A DNA stretch of 52,959 nucleotides from Limnohabitans sp. (GCA_009693505.1 SHXD01000017.1:1-52959); one strand, 5' to 3'; counted from the stretch's first letter, positions 17,406 to 26,215 are shown. The notes: a model not told the origin generated them from the sequence alone. Numbers and translations: made by a program.

Positions 17406-17480
17406 AAGCCCCCCGACACACTCTTTCTGAATGCTAAACTTAATTTCTCACTCTAATCGCACTCCTGGTTGTTCTTCTGC

Positions 17481-18719
17481 ATGAAAATTTTTTACGGTTG
17501 GCGGATGGTGGGTGCAGCCTGTGGCATTCAGTTTTTGCTGGCTGCCTTCCTCACGCAAGCACTGGGCCTTTACATCGCCGTACTTTCTGACGAAATGGGC
17601 TGGAGCAAAACCACCTTGTCGGGTGCTGCTGCATTGCAATCCGTCGAAGCTGCCATCATTGGCCCCGTTTTGGGTTGGATCATGGACCGGGTGGGCCCGC
17701 AAGCCATGATCCGTTTAGGCATCGTGCTTTTCAGCGCTGGCTTGCTCTTGCTCAGCCAAGTGAATGTTGTCGCCACTTTTTACACCAGCGCCATTTTGAT
17801 GGCCATTGGTGCCAGCCTGAGTGGCTACTTTCCGCTTTCAGTGGCCTTGGTTCAATGGTTTGAAAAATTCAGAGCACGCGCGCTGTCCATCATGAGTTTG
17901 GGACTGGCCATGGGCGGCCTGGTGGTGCCCCTCATGGCTTGGTCGATTCAACATTGGGGATGGCGCTACACCGCAGGTGGCACAGGTTTGCTGGTCTTGC
18001 TCTTTGGCCTGCCCTTGGCGGGCATGATTCTCAGGCGGCCTGAGGACCACGGCCAACATGTCGATGGCATTGATCCTTCGCTCAAAGTCGCAGAACAAGG
18101 CGACGCGCCACTTGCAGTTCAAGTTGAATTCTCAGCCAAAGAGGCCGTTCAAACTCGGGCCTTTTGGATGCTGGCCATTGGGCACGGCCTGGCACTTTTG
18201 ATTGTCTCTGCCGTCAATGTGCATGCCATTACGCACATGAAAGAAGGCTTAGGCTATTCGGTAGCCACCGCCAGCTGGGTCATCTTGTTCATGACCTTTG
18301 CACAATTGGGAGGCGTCTTGATGGGCGCCACTTTGGGTGATATGTTTGAGAAAAGAAAAGTGGCTGCGCTGTGCATGTTGGCGCATGCGCTCGGCATGCT
18401 TTGCCTCACTTTTGCCAACGACATGGCCATGCTCATTGCGTTTGGTGTTTTTCATGGTGTCGCTTGGGGCTTGCGAGGCCCGTTCATGCAAGCCATTCGC
18501 GCCGATTATTTTGGCCGCAATGCCATTGGCCTCATCATGGGCTTGTCTGCCGCCATCATTTCATTGGGTCAAATTATCGGACCCATGTTGGCTGGCGTTC
18601 TAGCCGACCTGACTGGCAATTACCAATTGGGCTTCAGCCTGCTTGCTTTGCTTTCAGCCTTGGGCTCGCTGTGTTTCATGTTGGCGACGAAGCCATTAAA
18701 GCCAGCGGCAAGCCAATAA
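17481..18719 (+). CDS. MFS transporter (oxalate/formate antiporter-like or monocarboxylate type)
   Basis: The 412-aa protein has about twelve hydrophobic segments and MFS motifs: the start MKIFYGWRMVGAACG, 'MGWSKTTLSGAAALQS' and 'GPVLGWIMDRVGPQAMI' (the loop 2-3 motif). The central loop (about residues 185-225) is hydrophilic. A TTG twelve nt upstream is an alternative start. This branch typically moves small carboxylates. It is divergent from the LLM gene and its 3' end overlaps pcaJ by 44 nt on the opposite strand. Confidence 0.88.
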   Translation: MKIFYGWRMVGAACGIQFLLAAFLTQALGLYIAVLSDEMGWSKTTLSGAAALQSVEAAIIGPVLGWIMDRVGPQAMIRLGIVLFSAGLLLLSQVNVVATFYTSAILMAIGASLSGYFPLSVALVQWFEKFRARALSIMSLGLAMGGLVVPLMAWSIQHWGWRYTAGGTGLLVLLFGLPLAGMILRRPEDHGQHVDGIDPSLKVAEQGDAPLAVQVEFSAKEAVQTRAFWMLAIGHGLALLIVSAVNVHAITHMKEGLGYSVATASWVILFMTFAQLGGVLMGATLGDMFEKRKVAALCMLAHALGMLCLTFANDMAMLIAFGVFHGVAWGLRGPFMQAIRADYFGRNAIGLIMGLSAAIISLGQIIGPMLAGVLADLTGNYQLGFSLLALLSALGSLCFMLATKPLKPAASQ

Positions 18720-19335
18720 GTTCAGACAAAGCCTCTAGCGTCAAACCGGGCACCATGTCGATCACCAACAGACCATTGGCTGTGCAAACCAGCGTGGCCA
18801 AATCGGTATAGACCCTCTTCACACAGCCAATACCCGTTAAGGGGTAACTGCACGCAGAGACCAATTTGCTCTGCCCTTGCTTGGTCAGCAAATCCATCAT
18901 GACCCAAGTCTGCTTGGCCCCAATGGCCAAATCCATGGCGCCGCCCACAGCGGGTATGGCACCCACCTCACCCGTGTGCCAATTGGCCAAATCGCCCGTG
19001 GCACTGACCTGAAAAGCGCCCAACACACAAATGTCCAAGTGGCCGCCGCGCATCATGGCAAAGCTGTCAGCGTGATGGAAAAAAGCACCACCCGGCAAAA
19101 GCGTCACAGGCTGTTTACCCGCATTGATCAAATCGTAATCTTCTTGGCCGGCCGCAGGCGCAGGCCCCATGCCCAAAATGCCATTTTCACTGTGCAACAA
19201 AATTTCAAGCGTGGGCGGTATGTGATTGGCCACCAAAGTCGGTTGACCAATGCCCAAGTTAACGGTGGCACCTTCTGGAATGTCCCTTGCTACCCGAGCT
19301 GCCAGTTCATCTTTGGTACGACGTGTGTAGCTCAT
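18676..19335 (-). CDS. pcaJ: 3-oxoadipate CoA-transferase subunit B
   Basis: 219 aa. The catalytic Glu is E50 in LLHSENGILGMGP; other PcaJ/ScoB motifs are 'VNLGIGQPTLVANHI', 'DLINAGKQPVTLLPGGAFFHHADSF' (in the order expected), 'GGHLDICVLGAFQV' and 'IPAVGGAMDLAIGA'. The pair transfers CoA from succinyl-CoA to 3-oxoadipate in the beta-ketoadipate pathway; acetoacetate (ScoAB) is the main alternative. Start and pcaI stop overlap as ATGA (19332-19335), supporting translational coupling. The 3' end runs 44 nt into the convergent MFS gene. Confidence 0.85.
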   Translation of the reverse strand: MSYTRRTKDELAARVARDIPEGATVNLGIGQPTLVANHIPPTLEILLHSENGILGMGPAPAAGQEDYDLINAGKQPVTLLPGGAFFHHADSFAMMRGGHLDICVLGAFQVSATGDLANWHTGEVGAIPAVGGAMDLAIGAKQTWVMMDLLTKQGQSKLVSACSYPLTGIGCVKRVYTDLATLVCTANGLLVIDMVPGLTLEALSELIGLPLALMASSPT

Positions 19336-20042
19336 GCCTTCAACCCTCCGGCTTGGGTGGCCACACGAGGGATGTGAACCACCGCGTGAACAAAGATACA
19401 AGGCGTGATGACTGTTTCAGGATCAATGCCTCCCAGTTCGGTCTTTTCATAAATACTTGCGACAGTTTTACGAGCTGCCATGGCCATGACAGGTCCAAAA
19501 TTTCGGGCGGCTTTGCGAAAGGTCAGGTTGCCCCAACGGTCGCCACGCTCTGCGCGAATGAGGGCCAAATCGCCATGAATAGGAGTTTCATAAACATACA
19601 TTCGGCCATTGATTTCGCGGGTTTCTTTCATTGAGCCATCTGCATTTTTGGCCAAATCGGTGCCATAGCCTGTGGGTGAAAAAAAGCCTCCAATCCCAGC
19701 ACCTGCAGCCCGAATACGCTCGGCCAAGTTGCCTTGTGGCACCAGCTCCAACTCAACTTGACCCGAGCGGTACAAGCCATCAAACACGTCAGAGTCTGTT
19801 TGTCTTGGAAAACTGCAAACCACTTTGCGAACACGACCCGCTTTGAGCAGCGCCGCCAAGCCCTGGTCGCCATTGCCGGCGTTGTTGTTCACCAGCGTGA
19901 GGTCTTTGGCGCCTTGCACCAACAGGCCCTCAATGAGTTCATCGGGAATGCCTGCCGTGCCAAAACCACCGATCAAAACGGTAGCGCCGTCGGGCGTATC
20001 GGCCAAGGCTTCAGCCACGCTGTCAACGAACTTATTGATCAT
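19332..20042 (-). CDS. pcaI: 3-oxoadipate CoA-transferase subunit A
   Basis: 236 aa. It shows the CoA-transferase subunit A glycine motif GGFGTAGIPDELIEG (residues 25-39), 'NNAGNGDQGLAALL', 'VVCSFPRQTDSDVF', 'VPQGNLAERIRAAGAGIGGF' and 'GDRWGNLTFRKAARNFGP', a pattern very close to PcaI. There is a short insertion (NADGSMKETREI) after FSPTGYGTDL. It forms an operon with the CMD protein upstream (5-nt gap) and pcaJ downstream. It converts 3-oxoadipate with succinyl-CoA in the cytoplasm, together with PcaJ. Confidence 0.86.
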   Translation of the reverse strand: MINKFVDSVAEALADTPDGATVLIGGFGTAGIPDELIEGLLVQGAKDLTLVNNNAGNGDQGLAALLKAGRVRKVVCSFPRQTDSDVFDGLYRSGQVELELVPQGNLAERIRAAGAGIGGFFSPTGYGTDLAKNADGSMKETREINGRMYVYETPIHGDLALIRAERGDRWGNLTFRKAARNFGPVMAMAARKTVASIYEKTELGGIDPETVITPCIFVHAVVHIPRVATQAGGLKA

Positions 20043-20047
20043 GGTGT

Positions 20048-20644
20048 TTAACCTGGAATGGTCTTCAATCCAGCCACAGGGACCGTGTTTTGGGGCACAG
20101 CCGTACGCGCCACATTCATGGTCATGGCCAACAAGCTGTAATAACCATAGTGCGCCACCAAATCAATCACACCTTGTTCGCCAAACCTTTGGCGCAACTG
20201 GCCAAACGTGGTGTCGCTCAGACTGCGATTGTTGCGAAGCTCTTCCAGCACGTTGTAAATGAGCGTCTCGTCGTCGGTCATGTTGTCTGGGCGGCGGCCT
20301 TCCGCAATGGCATCGCACGTGGCGGGCAACACGCCTTCTTTTTCGGCGATGGTGCGGTGAATGGCCCACTCGATGGGCTGACTCCAGTGCCTGGCCACAA
20401 TCAATACGGCAAACTCTGAATTGCGCAAGCCCACCGTATTGTGAAAACGCAGGTACTCTCCCACCTTTTGAATTCGATTCATGAGCTCTGGGCTGCGCAT
20501 GAGGGGAATGAAGGGCCCGCCAATGCGGCCTCGCGGGCCTGCCGCTATTTCGTCCATGACTTTTTTTTGTTCAGGCGTCATCTGCGCATCGGGAATGGCA
20601 GGCATGCGATCGAGCTCGGCGGCTCCAAGTTTCAAAGGGTTCAT
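20048..20644 (-). CDS. carboxymuconolactone decarboxylase (CMD) family protein
   Basis: 198 aa with a CMD/AhpD-like helical fold: 'MRSPELMNRIQKVGEYLRF', 'LRNSEFAVLIVARHWSQPIEWAIHRTIAEKEG'. It lacks the CxxC of peroxidatic AhpD proteins, so a decarboxylase-like or lactone-related role, as in PcaC, is more plausible than peroxidase activity; at 198 aa it is longer than PcaC (about 130 aa). It heads the pcaIJ operon, 5 nt upstream of pcaI. Proteins of this type are often found in aromatic pathways without a defined reaction. Confidence 0.82.
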   Translation of the reverse strand: MNPLKLGAAELDRMPAIPDAQMTPEQKKVMDEIAAGPRGRIGGPFIPLMRSPELMNRIQKVGEYLRFHNTVGLRNSEFAVLIVARHWSQPIEWAIHRTIAEKEGVLPATCDAIAEGRRPDNMTDDETLIYNVLEELRNNRSLSDTTFGQLRQRFGEQGVIDLVAHYGYYSLLAMTMNVARTAVPQNTVPVAGLKTIPG

Positions 20645-20808
20645 TTTTCTACATTCAATTTAATCAAAAAAGGCACAGATCGAGTTCAACATTAATGGTA
20701 ATTGTCTCAGCTGTATATCAAGGGTTAGTACGGTGAGAGATTATGTCTCGCTTGACTTGCCTCAAGAAAATCGTTCTGCTAAGGTCATGCTCTGCATAGG
20801 AGAAGTTC

Positions 20809-21294
20809 ATGAGTTTACCGATAGTTCGCCGAATTATTACCGGACACGATGACAAGGGCAAAGCCATTGTCAAAATTGACGAGACATGCAGCCACTTCCG
20901 CGACGGCCGCCCAGGCGCCAAAGTTTGCAATATTTGGACCACCGACACAGCCCCCGCCGACAATTCAGGCGCGGAAGACAAAGGCAAGCGTGAAGGCAAA
21001 TTCACCATGATCGAAAACGGCAGCGTTTTCAGAATCATTGAATTCAGGCCTGGCGTAGAAGAGCGCATTCACCGAACCGACACCATCGACTACATCATTG
21101 TCATGTCGGGCGAGATTGACATGGAGCTAGAAGCTGGCGAAGAAGTTCACCTGAAAGCAGGCGATGTCATGGTGCAGCGCGGCACCGTGCACAACTGGAT
21201 CAATCGGGGCAATGAATCTTGCGTGTTGGCCGTTATTTTGATTCACGCCAATCCGGTGGTAGCAGGCGGCAAAGTTCTCACCGCTTTCAATTGA
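20809..21294 (+). CDS. cupin domain-containing protein
   Basis: 161 aa. The C-terminal half is a single cupin barrel: motif 1 around 'ERIHRTDTIDYIIVMSGEIDMEL' and motif 2 'LKAGDVMVQRGTVHNWINRGNESC', with His and Asp residues suited to a metal site. The N-terminal 60 residues are polar. A clear ribosome site AGGAG precedes the ATG. It starts a plus-strand operon with an alpha/beta hydrolase (21-nt gap) and two Bug receptors and is divergent from the CMD-pcaIJ operon. Small cupins of this kind may be dioxygenases, isomerases or sensors. Confidence 0.85.
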   Translation: MSLPIVRRIITGHDDKGKAIVKIDETCSHFRDGRPGAKVCNIWTTDTAPADNSGAEDKGKREGKFTMIENGSVFRIIEFRPGVEERIHRTDTIDYIIVMSGEIDMELEAGEEVHLKAGDVMVQRGTVHNWINRGNESCVLAVILIHANPVVAGGKVLTAFN

Positions 21295-21315
21295 TCTTTC
21301 CAGAAAGAAAACCAC

Positions 21316-22167
21316 ATGCCTTTTTCCAAGGTTCGCGACGTCACCCTGCATTACCGCGTTTTTGGCCAGTCCGGCCCGTGGTTGGCCCTCATTACTGGCG
21401 GGCGCCGTGGCTTCAATGAATTTATTCCCTTTGCCGAAAAAATTGCGGCCAAAGGATTTCAAGTCTTGCTTCATGATCGTCGCAACACGGGCGCCTCCGA
21501 TGTGCTGATTGCCGGCCAAGATGGCGAAGAAGAAATTTGGGCAGACGACTTGGCTGTCTTGTTAGACCAACTAGGCGCATCACCTGCCTTCATTGGTGGC
21601 ACCTCTTCGGGCGCCCGCTTGTCCATGCTTTACAACCAACGACATCCGCAAAACGTGAAGGGCTTGCTGCTCATGCGCGTTACCGGTGGCGACTTTGCAG
21701 CAGGCCGCTTGCCAGACACCTACTACGGGCAATTTATCAAAGCAGCACAGCAAGGCGGCATGAAAGCGGTTTGCGACCACGAGCAATACCAAGAGCGCAT
21801 TCAAGCCAACCCGTCCAACTTGCCTCGCCTCATGGCCATGGACCCCGAAGAGTACATCCGCGTCATGGAACACTGGTTGTCTATTTTCTTGCGTGGCCCT
21901 CGCAAACCCGTGCTTGGCATGGAAGACGAAGTCATGCGCGCCATCAAAGTGCCCACCATCGTCGTTCCCGGTAATGACAAAACGCACGCTTCGGTCAATG
22001 GCATTGCGGCGGCATCGCTCATTCCAAACAGCATTTTGTACCAGCTGCCCCTTGAAGACCAAGATGTGGCGGTGTTGCCCTTCTCAGACTGGGAACCGCA
22101 CGAAGCCACACTGGCCCATGTCTTGACGGAGTTCATGAACAAAGTCATGCACAGCAACTCACACTGA
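21316..22167 (+). CDS. alpha/beta fold hydrolase
   Basis: 283 aa. Strand and oxyanion region 'WLALITGGRRG', 'VLLHDRRNTGASD', and the nucleophile elbow GTSSG with Ser97 define the alpha/beta hydrolase fold; the C-terminal 'PTIVVPGNDKTHAS' and a His in 'WEPHEATLAHV' would complete the triad. It lies between the cupin and a Bug receptor (9-nt gap), and opposite PcaIJ, so an enol-lactone or ester hydrolase function in aromatic catabolism is possible, but PcaD-specific features were not established. Confidence 0.85.
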   Translation: MPFSKVRDVTLHYRVFGQSGPWLALITGGRRGFNEFIPFAEKIAAKGFQVLLHDRRNTGASDVLIAGQDGEEEIWADDLAVLLDQLGASPAFIGGTSSGARLSMLYNQRHPQNVKGLLLMRVTGGDFAAGRLPDTYYGQFIKAAQQGGMKAVCDHEQYQERIQANPSNLPRLMAMDPEEYIRVMEHWLSIFLRGPRKPVLGMEDEVMRAIKVPTIVVPGNDKTHASVNGIAAASLIPNSILYQLPLEDQDVAVLPFSDWEPHEATLAHVLTEFMNKVMHSNSH

Positions 22168-22176
22168 GATTTTTAG

Positions 22177-23166
22177 ATGGCCTCCATCACCAACACACTG
22201 AAAAATTTCAAACTGCTTTGGGCAAGTCTTTGCTTTGGCGCATTTTTAATTTCGCCTGCCTTCGCGCAAAACTTTCCCAGTAAAACAGTTCGAATCATTG
22301 AACCGGCTGGACCCGGCAGCGCCGTCGATGTGTTTGCCAGAAAACTATCGCCCGGCCTGGCGCAACGTTGGGGGCAAAGCGTTGTGGTGGAAAACCGTCC
22401 TGGTGCCAACAGCGCCATTGGCGCGCGCGAAGCCGCTCGGTCTGCAGCCGATGGCCACACCCTGTTTCACGCCAACATCAACAACTCATTGAACGATTTA
22501 TTGACCAATGATCCTTGCTGCCGACTCAATGAATCGCTTATCGCCATTACCAAATTAACCAGCACACCTTTGGTGTTGGTGGTCAATCCAAGCATTGGCG
22601 TTAAAACACTGAAAGAGTATTTAGCACTCGGCAAAAGTCAACCTCAAAGCATGACATTTGCGTCTGGCGGTACGGGCTCTATCACTCAATTGGTGGCCAC
22701 CAAAGTCAATCTGCTTACAGGCATTCAAGCGCGTGAAATTCCATACAAAGCCATTGGCGCAGAACTTCCAGATTTAATTGCAGGCCATGTGGGCGCAGCT
22801 TATTTAGCACCCGTGGTGGTGGCTCAACACATTCGCTCAGGCAAACTCATAGCATTGGGTGTTGCTGGCGCTAAACGCATTCCTATTTTGCCGGACGTGC
22901 CCACTTTGGCAGAAGCTGGCTTGCCCAATGTTGAAGCATCGGGTTGGAATGGTTTGTTTGTACCCGCAGGAACACCGAAGGCCGTGATTCAACGCATTCA
23001 AAGTGATGTGGCTGCCATCATGAACTCTCCTGAATTTAGGGCAGAGGCACAAAGTCTGGGCTACGAACTTGGCGGCGAAGGCGCTGAAGAATTTTCAGCC
23101 TACATCAAATCTGAGTTGCAGCGTTGGGGCCAAGTCATCAAAGACGGCAACATCAAAGCCGAATAA
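22177..23166 (+). CDS. Bug-family (TctC-like) periplasmic receptor
   Basis: 329 aa with signal peptide ending SPAFA before QNFPSKTVR. The first ligand loop is atypical, PAGPGSAVDVFARKL, sharing the GPG variant with the next gene rather than the PGG of other copies; 'ENRPGANSAIGARE' and 'ADGHTLFHANIN' follow. A Cys-Cys pair (NDPCCRLNES) occurs where most Bug proteins have a 'P.Y' stretch. Cotranscribed with the cupin and hydrolase genes. Confidence 0.91.
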   Translation: MASITNTLKNFKLLWASLCFGAFLISPAFAQNFPSKTVRIIEPAGPGSAVDVFARKLSPGLAQRWGQSVVVENRPGANSAIGAREAARSAADGHTLFHANINNSLNDLLTNDPCCRLNESLIAITKLTSTPLVLVVNPSIGVKTLKEYLALGKSQPQSMTFASGGTGSITQLVATKVNLLTGIQAREIPYKAIGAELPDLIAGHVGAAYLAPVVVAQHIRSGKLIALGVAGAKRIPILPDVPTLAEAGLPNVEASGWNGLFVPAGTPKAVIQRIQSDVAAIMNSPEFRAEAQSLGYELGGEGAEEFSAYIKSELQRWGQVIKDGNIKAE

Positions 23167-23199
23167 ATTTAATCCGCATTTATCAGAAAGGGAAATTCG

Positions 23200-24168
23200 A
23201 TGATCCGCAACATACTCGCCCTCTGCGTGGCCACGCTTTTTGGTGGCATTTCTGGTCAGGCTTTAGCGCAAACCTACCCTAACAAACCGATCAAAATCAT
23301 TGTGCCTGCGGGGCCCGGTGACAGTTGCGATATTTTGACGCGTCTTATTGCGCCCAAACTCACAGAGCGTTTGGGCCAGCCCATTGTGGTGGACAACCGC
23401 GCCGGATCTGCTGGCCAGTTGGGTTTAACACTGTTAAAGCAAGCTGCACCCGATGGCTACACGTTGGGTTGCGGACAAGGCGGCAACATGGTCATTGTGC
23501 CCTTGGCCTACGCCAAAGTGGCCTACGATTCTCGCAAAGACTTCACGCCCATGGCCATGATGGCTTCCAATTTTGTGGCCTTGGTGGTCAGCCCCAAAAC
23601 GCCCTTTAAAACCGTGAAGGAATTGATTGATCATGGCAAGGCCAATCCGGGCAAGCTCACCTTCGGCACCAATGGTGAAGGCGCATTTTTGCATTTCGCT
23701 ACCGAACAATTGCGCATGATGGCGGGCTTTGATTACATGCATGTGCCCTACCGCGACATGAACGCTGTGTTTACGCAAATGTTGGGCGGCGACATTGATG
23801 CCTCCATCGGCTCTTTCATTTCGGTTCAACCTTTGGCCGATTCGGGCAAGCTACGCTTGTTGGGCATTGCTCGCTCTACCCGCTCACCCGACTACCCCAA
23901 CGTGCCCACCATTTCTGAAACAGTGCCTGGCTACGCATCGGGTGGCTGGTTTGGCATCATTGGCCCTGCAGGCGTGCCTAAGGAAATTGTTGCGCTGCTT
24001 AACAAAGAAATAAATTGGGCTTTGCAACAACCCGATGTGCGCGATCGCATGAAAAAACTAGGTCTTGAAATTCACACAGAGCCGCCTGAATTTTTTACAG
24101 AACTCATGCGCAAAGATTTTGAGAACTGGGGCAAGGTTGTCAAAGACATGGGCTTTAAACCTTTGTAA
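23200..24168 (+). CDS. Bug-family (TctC-like) periplasmic receptor
   Basis: 322 aa with signal peptide ending GQALA before QTYPNKP. The loop PAGPGDSCDILTRLI carries an unusual Cys; 'DNRAGSAGQLGL' and 'PDGYTLGCGQGGN' follow. It has a ribosome site AAAGGGAAA and follows the previous Bug gene by 33 nt; the GPG loop in both suggests tandem duplication or a shared ligand class. Last gene of the cupin operon; convergent with the dehalogenase-like gene. Confidence 0.91.
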   Translation: MIRNILALCVATLFGGISGQALAQTYPNKPIKIIVPAGPGDSCDILTRLIAPKLTERLGQPIVVDNRAGSAGQLGLTLLKQAAPDGYTLGCGQGGNMVIVPLAYAKVAYDSRKDFTPMAMMASNFVALVVSPKTPFKTVKELIDHGKANPGKLTFGTNGEGAFLHFATEQLRMMAGFDYMHVPYRDMNAVFTQMLGGDIDASIGSFISVQPLADSGKLRLLGIARSTRSPDYPNVPTISETVPGYASGGWFGIIGPAGVPKEIVALLNKEINWALQQPDVRDRMKKLGLEIHTEPPEFFTELMRKDFENWGKVVKDMGFKPL

Positions 24169-24200
24169 TTCAAAGCCAAAGAAGCCCCGAACATGCCATG

Positions 24201-25106
24201 TCAGTCCAAAAACAATTGGACTTGCTGCAGCAGCAGTTCGGGTGCTTCCTCAGGAACGTAATGGCCACAAGGCAATGCTTTACCTTGAACATTTTTAGCC
24301 AATTTAGACCACTCCTTCAGCGGCTCAAAACATTGGTGTACCACACCTTGTTCGCCCCAAAGCACCAACAAGGGTTGTTGCAAAAAATTCTTCTTGTCTA
24401 AATCCAATTGGTCGTGAACCAAATCAATGCCGGCCGAGGCTCGGTAGTCTTCGCAGAGGCTATGCGCTGTGCCTGGCAGTTGCAGACAACGCACATACTC
24501 TGCCAGCGCTCTAGCATCAAAGGGCGCCAAGCCAGCACTCCTTCGTCCTAGTACATCCCTTACATAAGCCGCTGGATCTGCCTCAATCAATCGCTCAGGC
24601 ATAGGCGCCGGCTGAATGAGAAAGAACCAGTGCCAATAAGAGCGCGCAAATTGATTGGATGTTTTTTCATACATGGCCAAGGTGGGCGCAATGTCTAGCA
24701 GCACCAAGCGCTTCACAGCCTTTGGATGGTCCAAGGCCAAGCGGTGGGCCACTCTGGCGCCGCGATCGTGCGCCAGAACATCAAACTCTGCAAACCCGAA
24801 ATGGCGCATGACTTCTATTTGATCCAAAGCCATGACTCGCTTTGAATAATTCAAATGATCTTGCAAACCTTGCGGCTTAGACGAATCGCCATAGCCACGA
24901 AGGTCGGTCATGATCACGGTAAATGACTTGGCAAGTTGCTGCGCAACCCGGTGCCAAATGGCGTGCGTTTGGGGATGGCCATGAAGCAACAGCAAAGGCC
25001 TGCCAGAGCCACCTTTGCGCGTCATGATTTTGACGCCATTCACTTCAATCAAATGTGATTCGAAGTCTGGGAAAAGCTGGTTCATTTGTTGAATGACAAT
25101 CGCCAT
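24201..25106 (-). CDS. haloacetate dehalogenase-like alpha/beta hydrolase
   Basis: 301 aa (an ATG at residue 8 is an alternative start). The nucleophile is Asp114 in LAHDRGARVAHRLALD, as in fluoroacetate dehalogenases, with R115 and R118 placed like the carboxylate-binding arginines. The cap segment SYWHWFFLIQPAPMPE supplies H159-W160, and Y221 in EDYRAS matches the Tyr of the fluoride pocket; D138 and the late His in CGHYVPEE complete the triad. Known enzymes convert haloacetates to glycolate. The gene follows the DapA-like gene by 3 nt. Epoxide hydrolase or other Asp-nucleophile hydrolases are alternatives. Confidence 0.82.
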   Translation of the reverse strand: MAIVIQQMNQLFPDFESHLIEVNGVKIMTRKGGSGRPLLLLHGHPQTHAIWHRVAQQLAKSFTVIMTDLRGYGDSSKPQGLQDHLNYSKRVMALDQIEVMRHFGFAEFDVLAHDRGARVAHRLALDHPKAVKRLVLLDIAPTLAMYEKTSNQFARSYWHWFFLIQPAPMPERLIEADPAAYVRDVLGRRSAGLAPFDARALAEYVRCLQLPGTAHSLCEDYRASAGIDLVHDQLDLDKKNFLQQPLLVLWGEQGVVHQCFEPLKEWSKLAKNVQGKALPCGHYVPEEAPELLLQQVQLFLD

Positions 25107-25109
25107 CGA

Positions 25110-26066
25110 CTATTGATAGTCAATCTTCATTGAAAATCCGGCTTCCTTCATGGAGTTCAGCAATTGCGCTTCTTGGGTCGCCGTCAATGAAACCAAAGGC
25201 GGCCGAACCACTTTCCAATCTGTTTTTCCCGTCGTGTGAGCCACGGCCGTTTTCATGGCCGGAATCATGGGCAATGCAGAAAACAAGGAACGCACCAAAT
25301 CAAGGCGCTGCTGCTGGGCATCTGCGTCCGAATCGGTCCAATGGGCACACAGCGAAGAGATGGCAGCAGGGTTGACGTTGGCCGTGGCACTGATGCAACC
25401 TGCACCGCCGGCGCGCATGGTGCGCATCAAGAAGTTTTCACTGCCGGCAAACACTGAAAAACCTCTGGCTGAAAAGCGTTCGATCATGGAGGCCGTGTTG
25501 GACCACTGCCCGCCGCTGTCTTTGGCACCGGCAATAACGGGGCCGTACTTGTTGAGCAATTTCTCAGTGAGATCCATCGAAAAGCCAATTTGTGAAACAG
25601 GTGGAATGTGGTATAGATAAACACGCAAATTGCTGTCGCCCACCCGCTCGATGAGTTCGCTGAAGAAAGCGTACAAGCCATCGTCGCTCACGCCCTTGTA
25701 ATAAAAAGGTGGCAACACGAGCACATCTTTCACACCTGCCCTCAAACAGGCCTGGGTTAGGCTGACCACATCGGGCAGTGCGCAGCCCCCTGTGCCGGGC
25801 ATCATGCGGTGGGGGTCAATGCCTTGGGCTACCAGGTATTGAACCAGGTCGGCGCGCTCGCCCGAAGACAAAGAATTGCCCTCTGAGTTGGTGCCAAATA
25901 CGGCCAAGCCCACGTTGCAACTCAGCAGCCATTGGCACTGGGCGGTTAGGAGTTCTTTTTGAACCGATAAATCAGGCCGAAAAGGCGTGAGAACTGGGGA
26001 CAGCACGCCCTTCATGGCTGGGCTGGAGGCGGCAGTGCCGCTGGCTTGAGTTGTTGTCGTCGTCAT
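25110..26066 (-). CDS. dihydrodipicolinate synthase (DapA) family lyase/dehydratase
   Basis: 318 aa class I aldolase of the DapA/NAL family: Schiff-base Lys182 in AGAKDSGG, Tyr152 in YLYHIPP and the GTTGE-type loop as GTNSEG (residues 58-63). The first 17 residues are a Thr/Ser/Ala-rich extension before MKGVLSPVLTPF. The start is supported by AAGGA 8 nt upstream. Because it faces a TAXI-TRAP and IlvD/Edd-type sugar-acid dehydratase, it more likely acts on a 2-keto-3-deoxy sugar acid (aldolase or dehydratase) than on lysine synthesis. Cotranscribed with the dehalogenase-like gene. Confidence 0.87.
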   Translation of the reverse strand: MTTTTTQASGTAASSPAMKGVLSPVLTPFRPDLSVQKELLTAQCQWLLSCNVGLAVFGTNSEGNSLSSGERADLVQYLVAQGIDPHRMMPGTGGCALPDVVSLTQACLRAGVKDVLVLPPFYYKGVSDDGLYAFFSELIERVGDSNLRVYLYHIPPVSQIGFSMDLTEKLLNKYGPVIAGAKDSGGQWSNTASMIERFSARGFSVFAGSENFLMRTMRAGGAGCISATANVNPAAISSLCAHWTDSDADAQQQRLDLVRSLFSALPMIPAMKTAVAHTTGKTDWKVVRPPLVSLTATQEAQLLNSMKEAGFSMKIDYQ

Positions 26067-26109
26067 GGTGAGAATCCTTCACATTTTCGGATGACCTGGG
26101 TCACATAGA

Positions 26110-26138
26110 ATAGGCTAACCTATCTTGAGTAGGCTCAA
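26110..26138. promoter_or_regulatory. candidate tandem operators between divergent DapA-like and TRAP genes
   Basis: Two adjacent perfect 5-bp inverted repeats with 4-nt centres, ATAGG-CTAA-CCTAT (26110-26123) and TTGAG-TAGG-CTCAA (26125-26138), lie midway between the divergent starts at 26066 and 26216. This is the expected place for a shared regulator to control both sugar-acid operons. The regulator is not in the window. Confidence 0.4.
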
Positions 26139-26215
26139 ATTAGGGCATACCCCTCTTGATAAGCTTGTGGCCAACTGCAATGCTTATGATAGGCATCCAT
26201 TTTCAAGGGAAACAC

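Noticed and set aside
18676..18719. 44-nt overlap of pcaJ and MFS 3' ends as a regulatory antisense arrangement
   Set aside because: Short convergent overlaps are common in compact genomes, and nothing else here suggests regulation.
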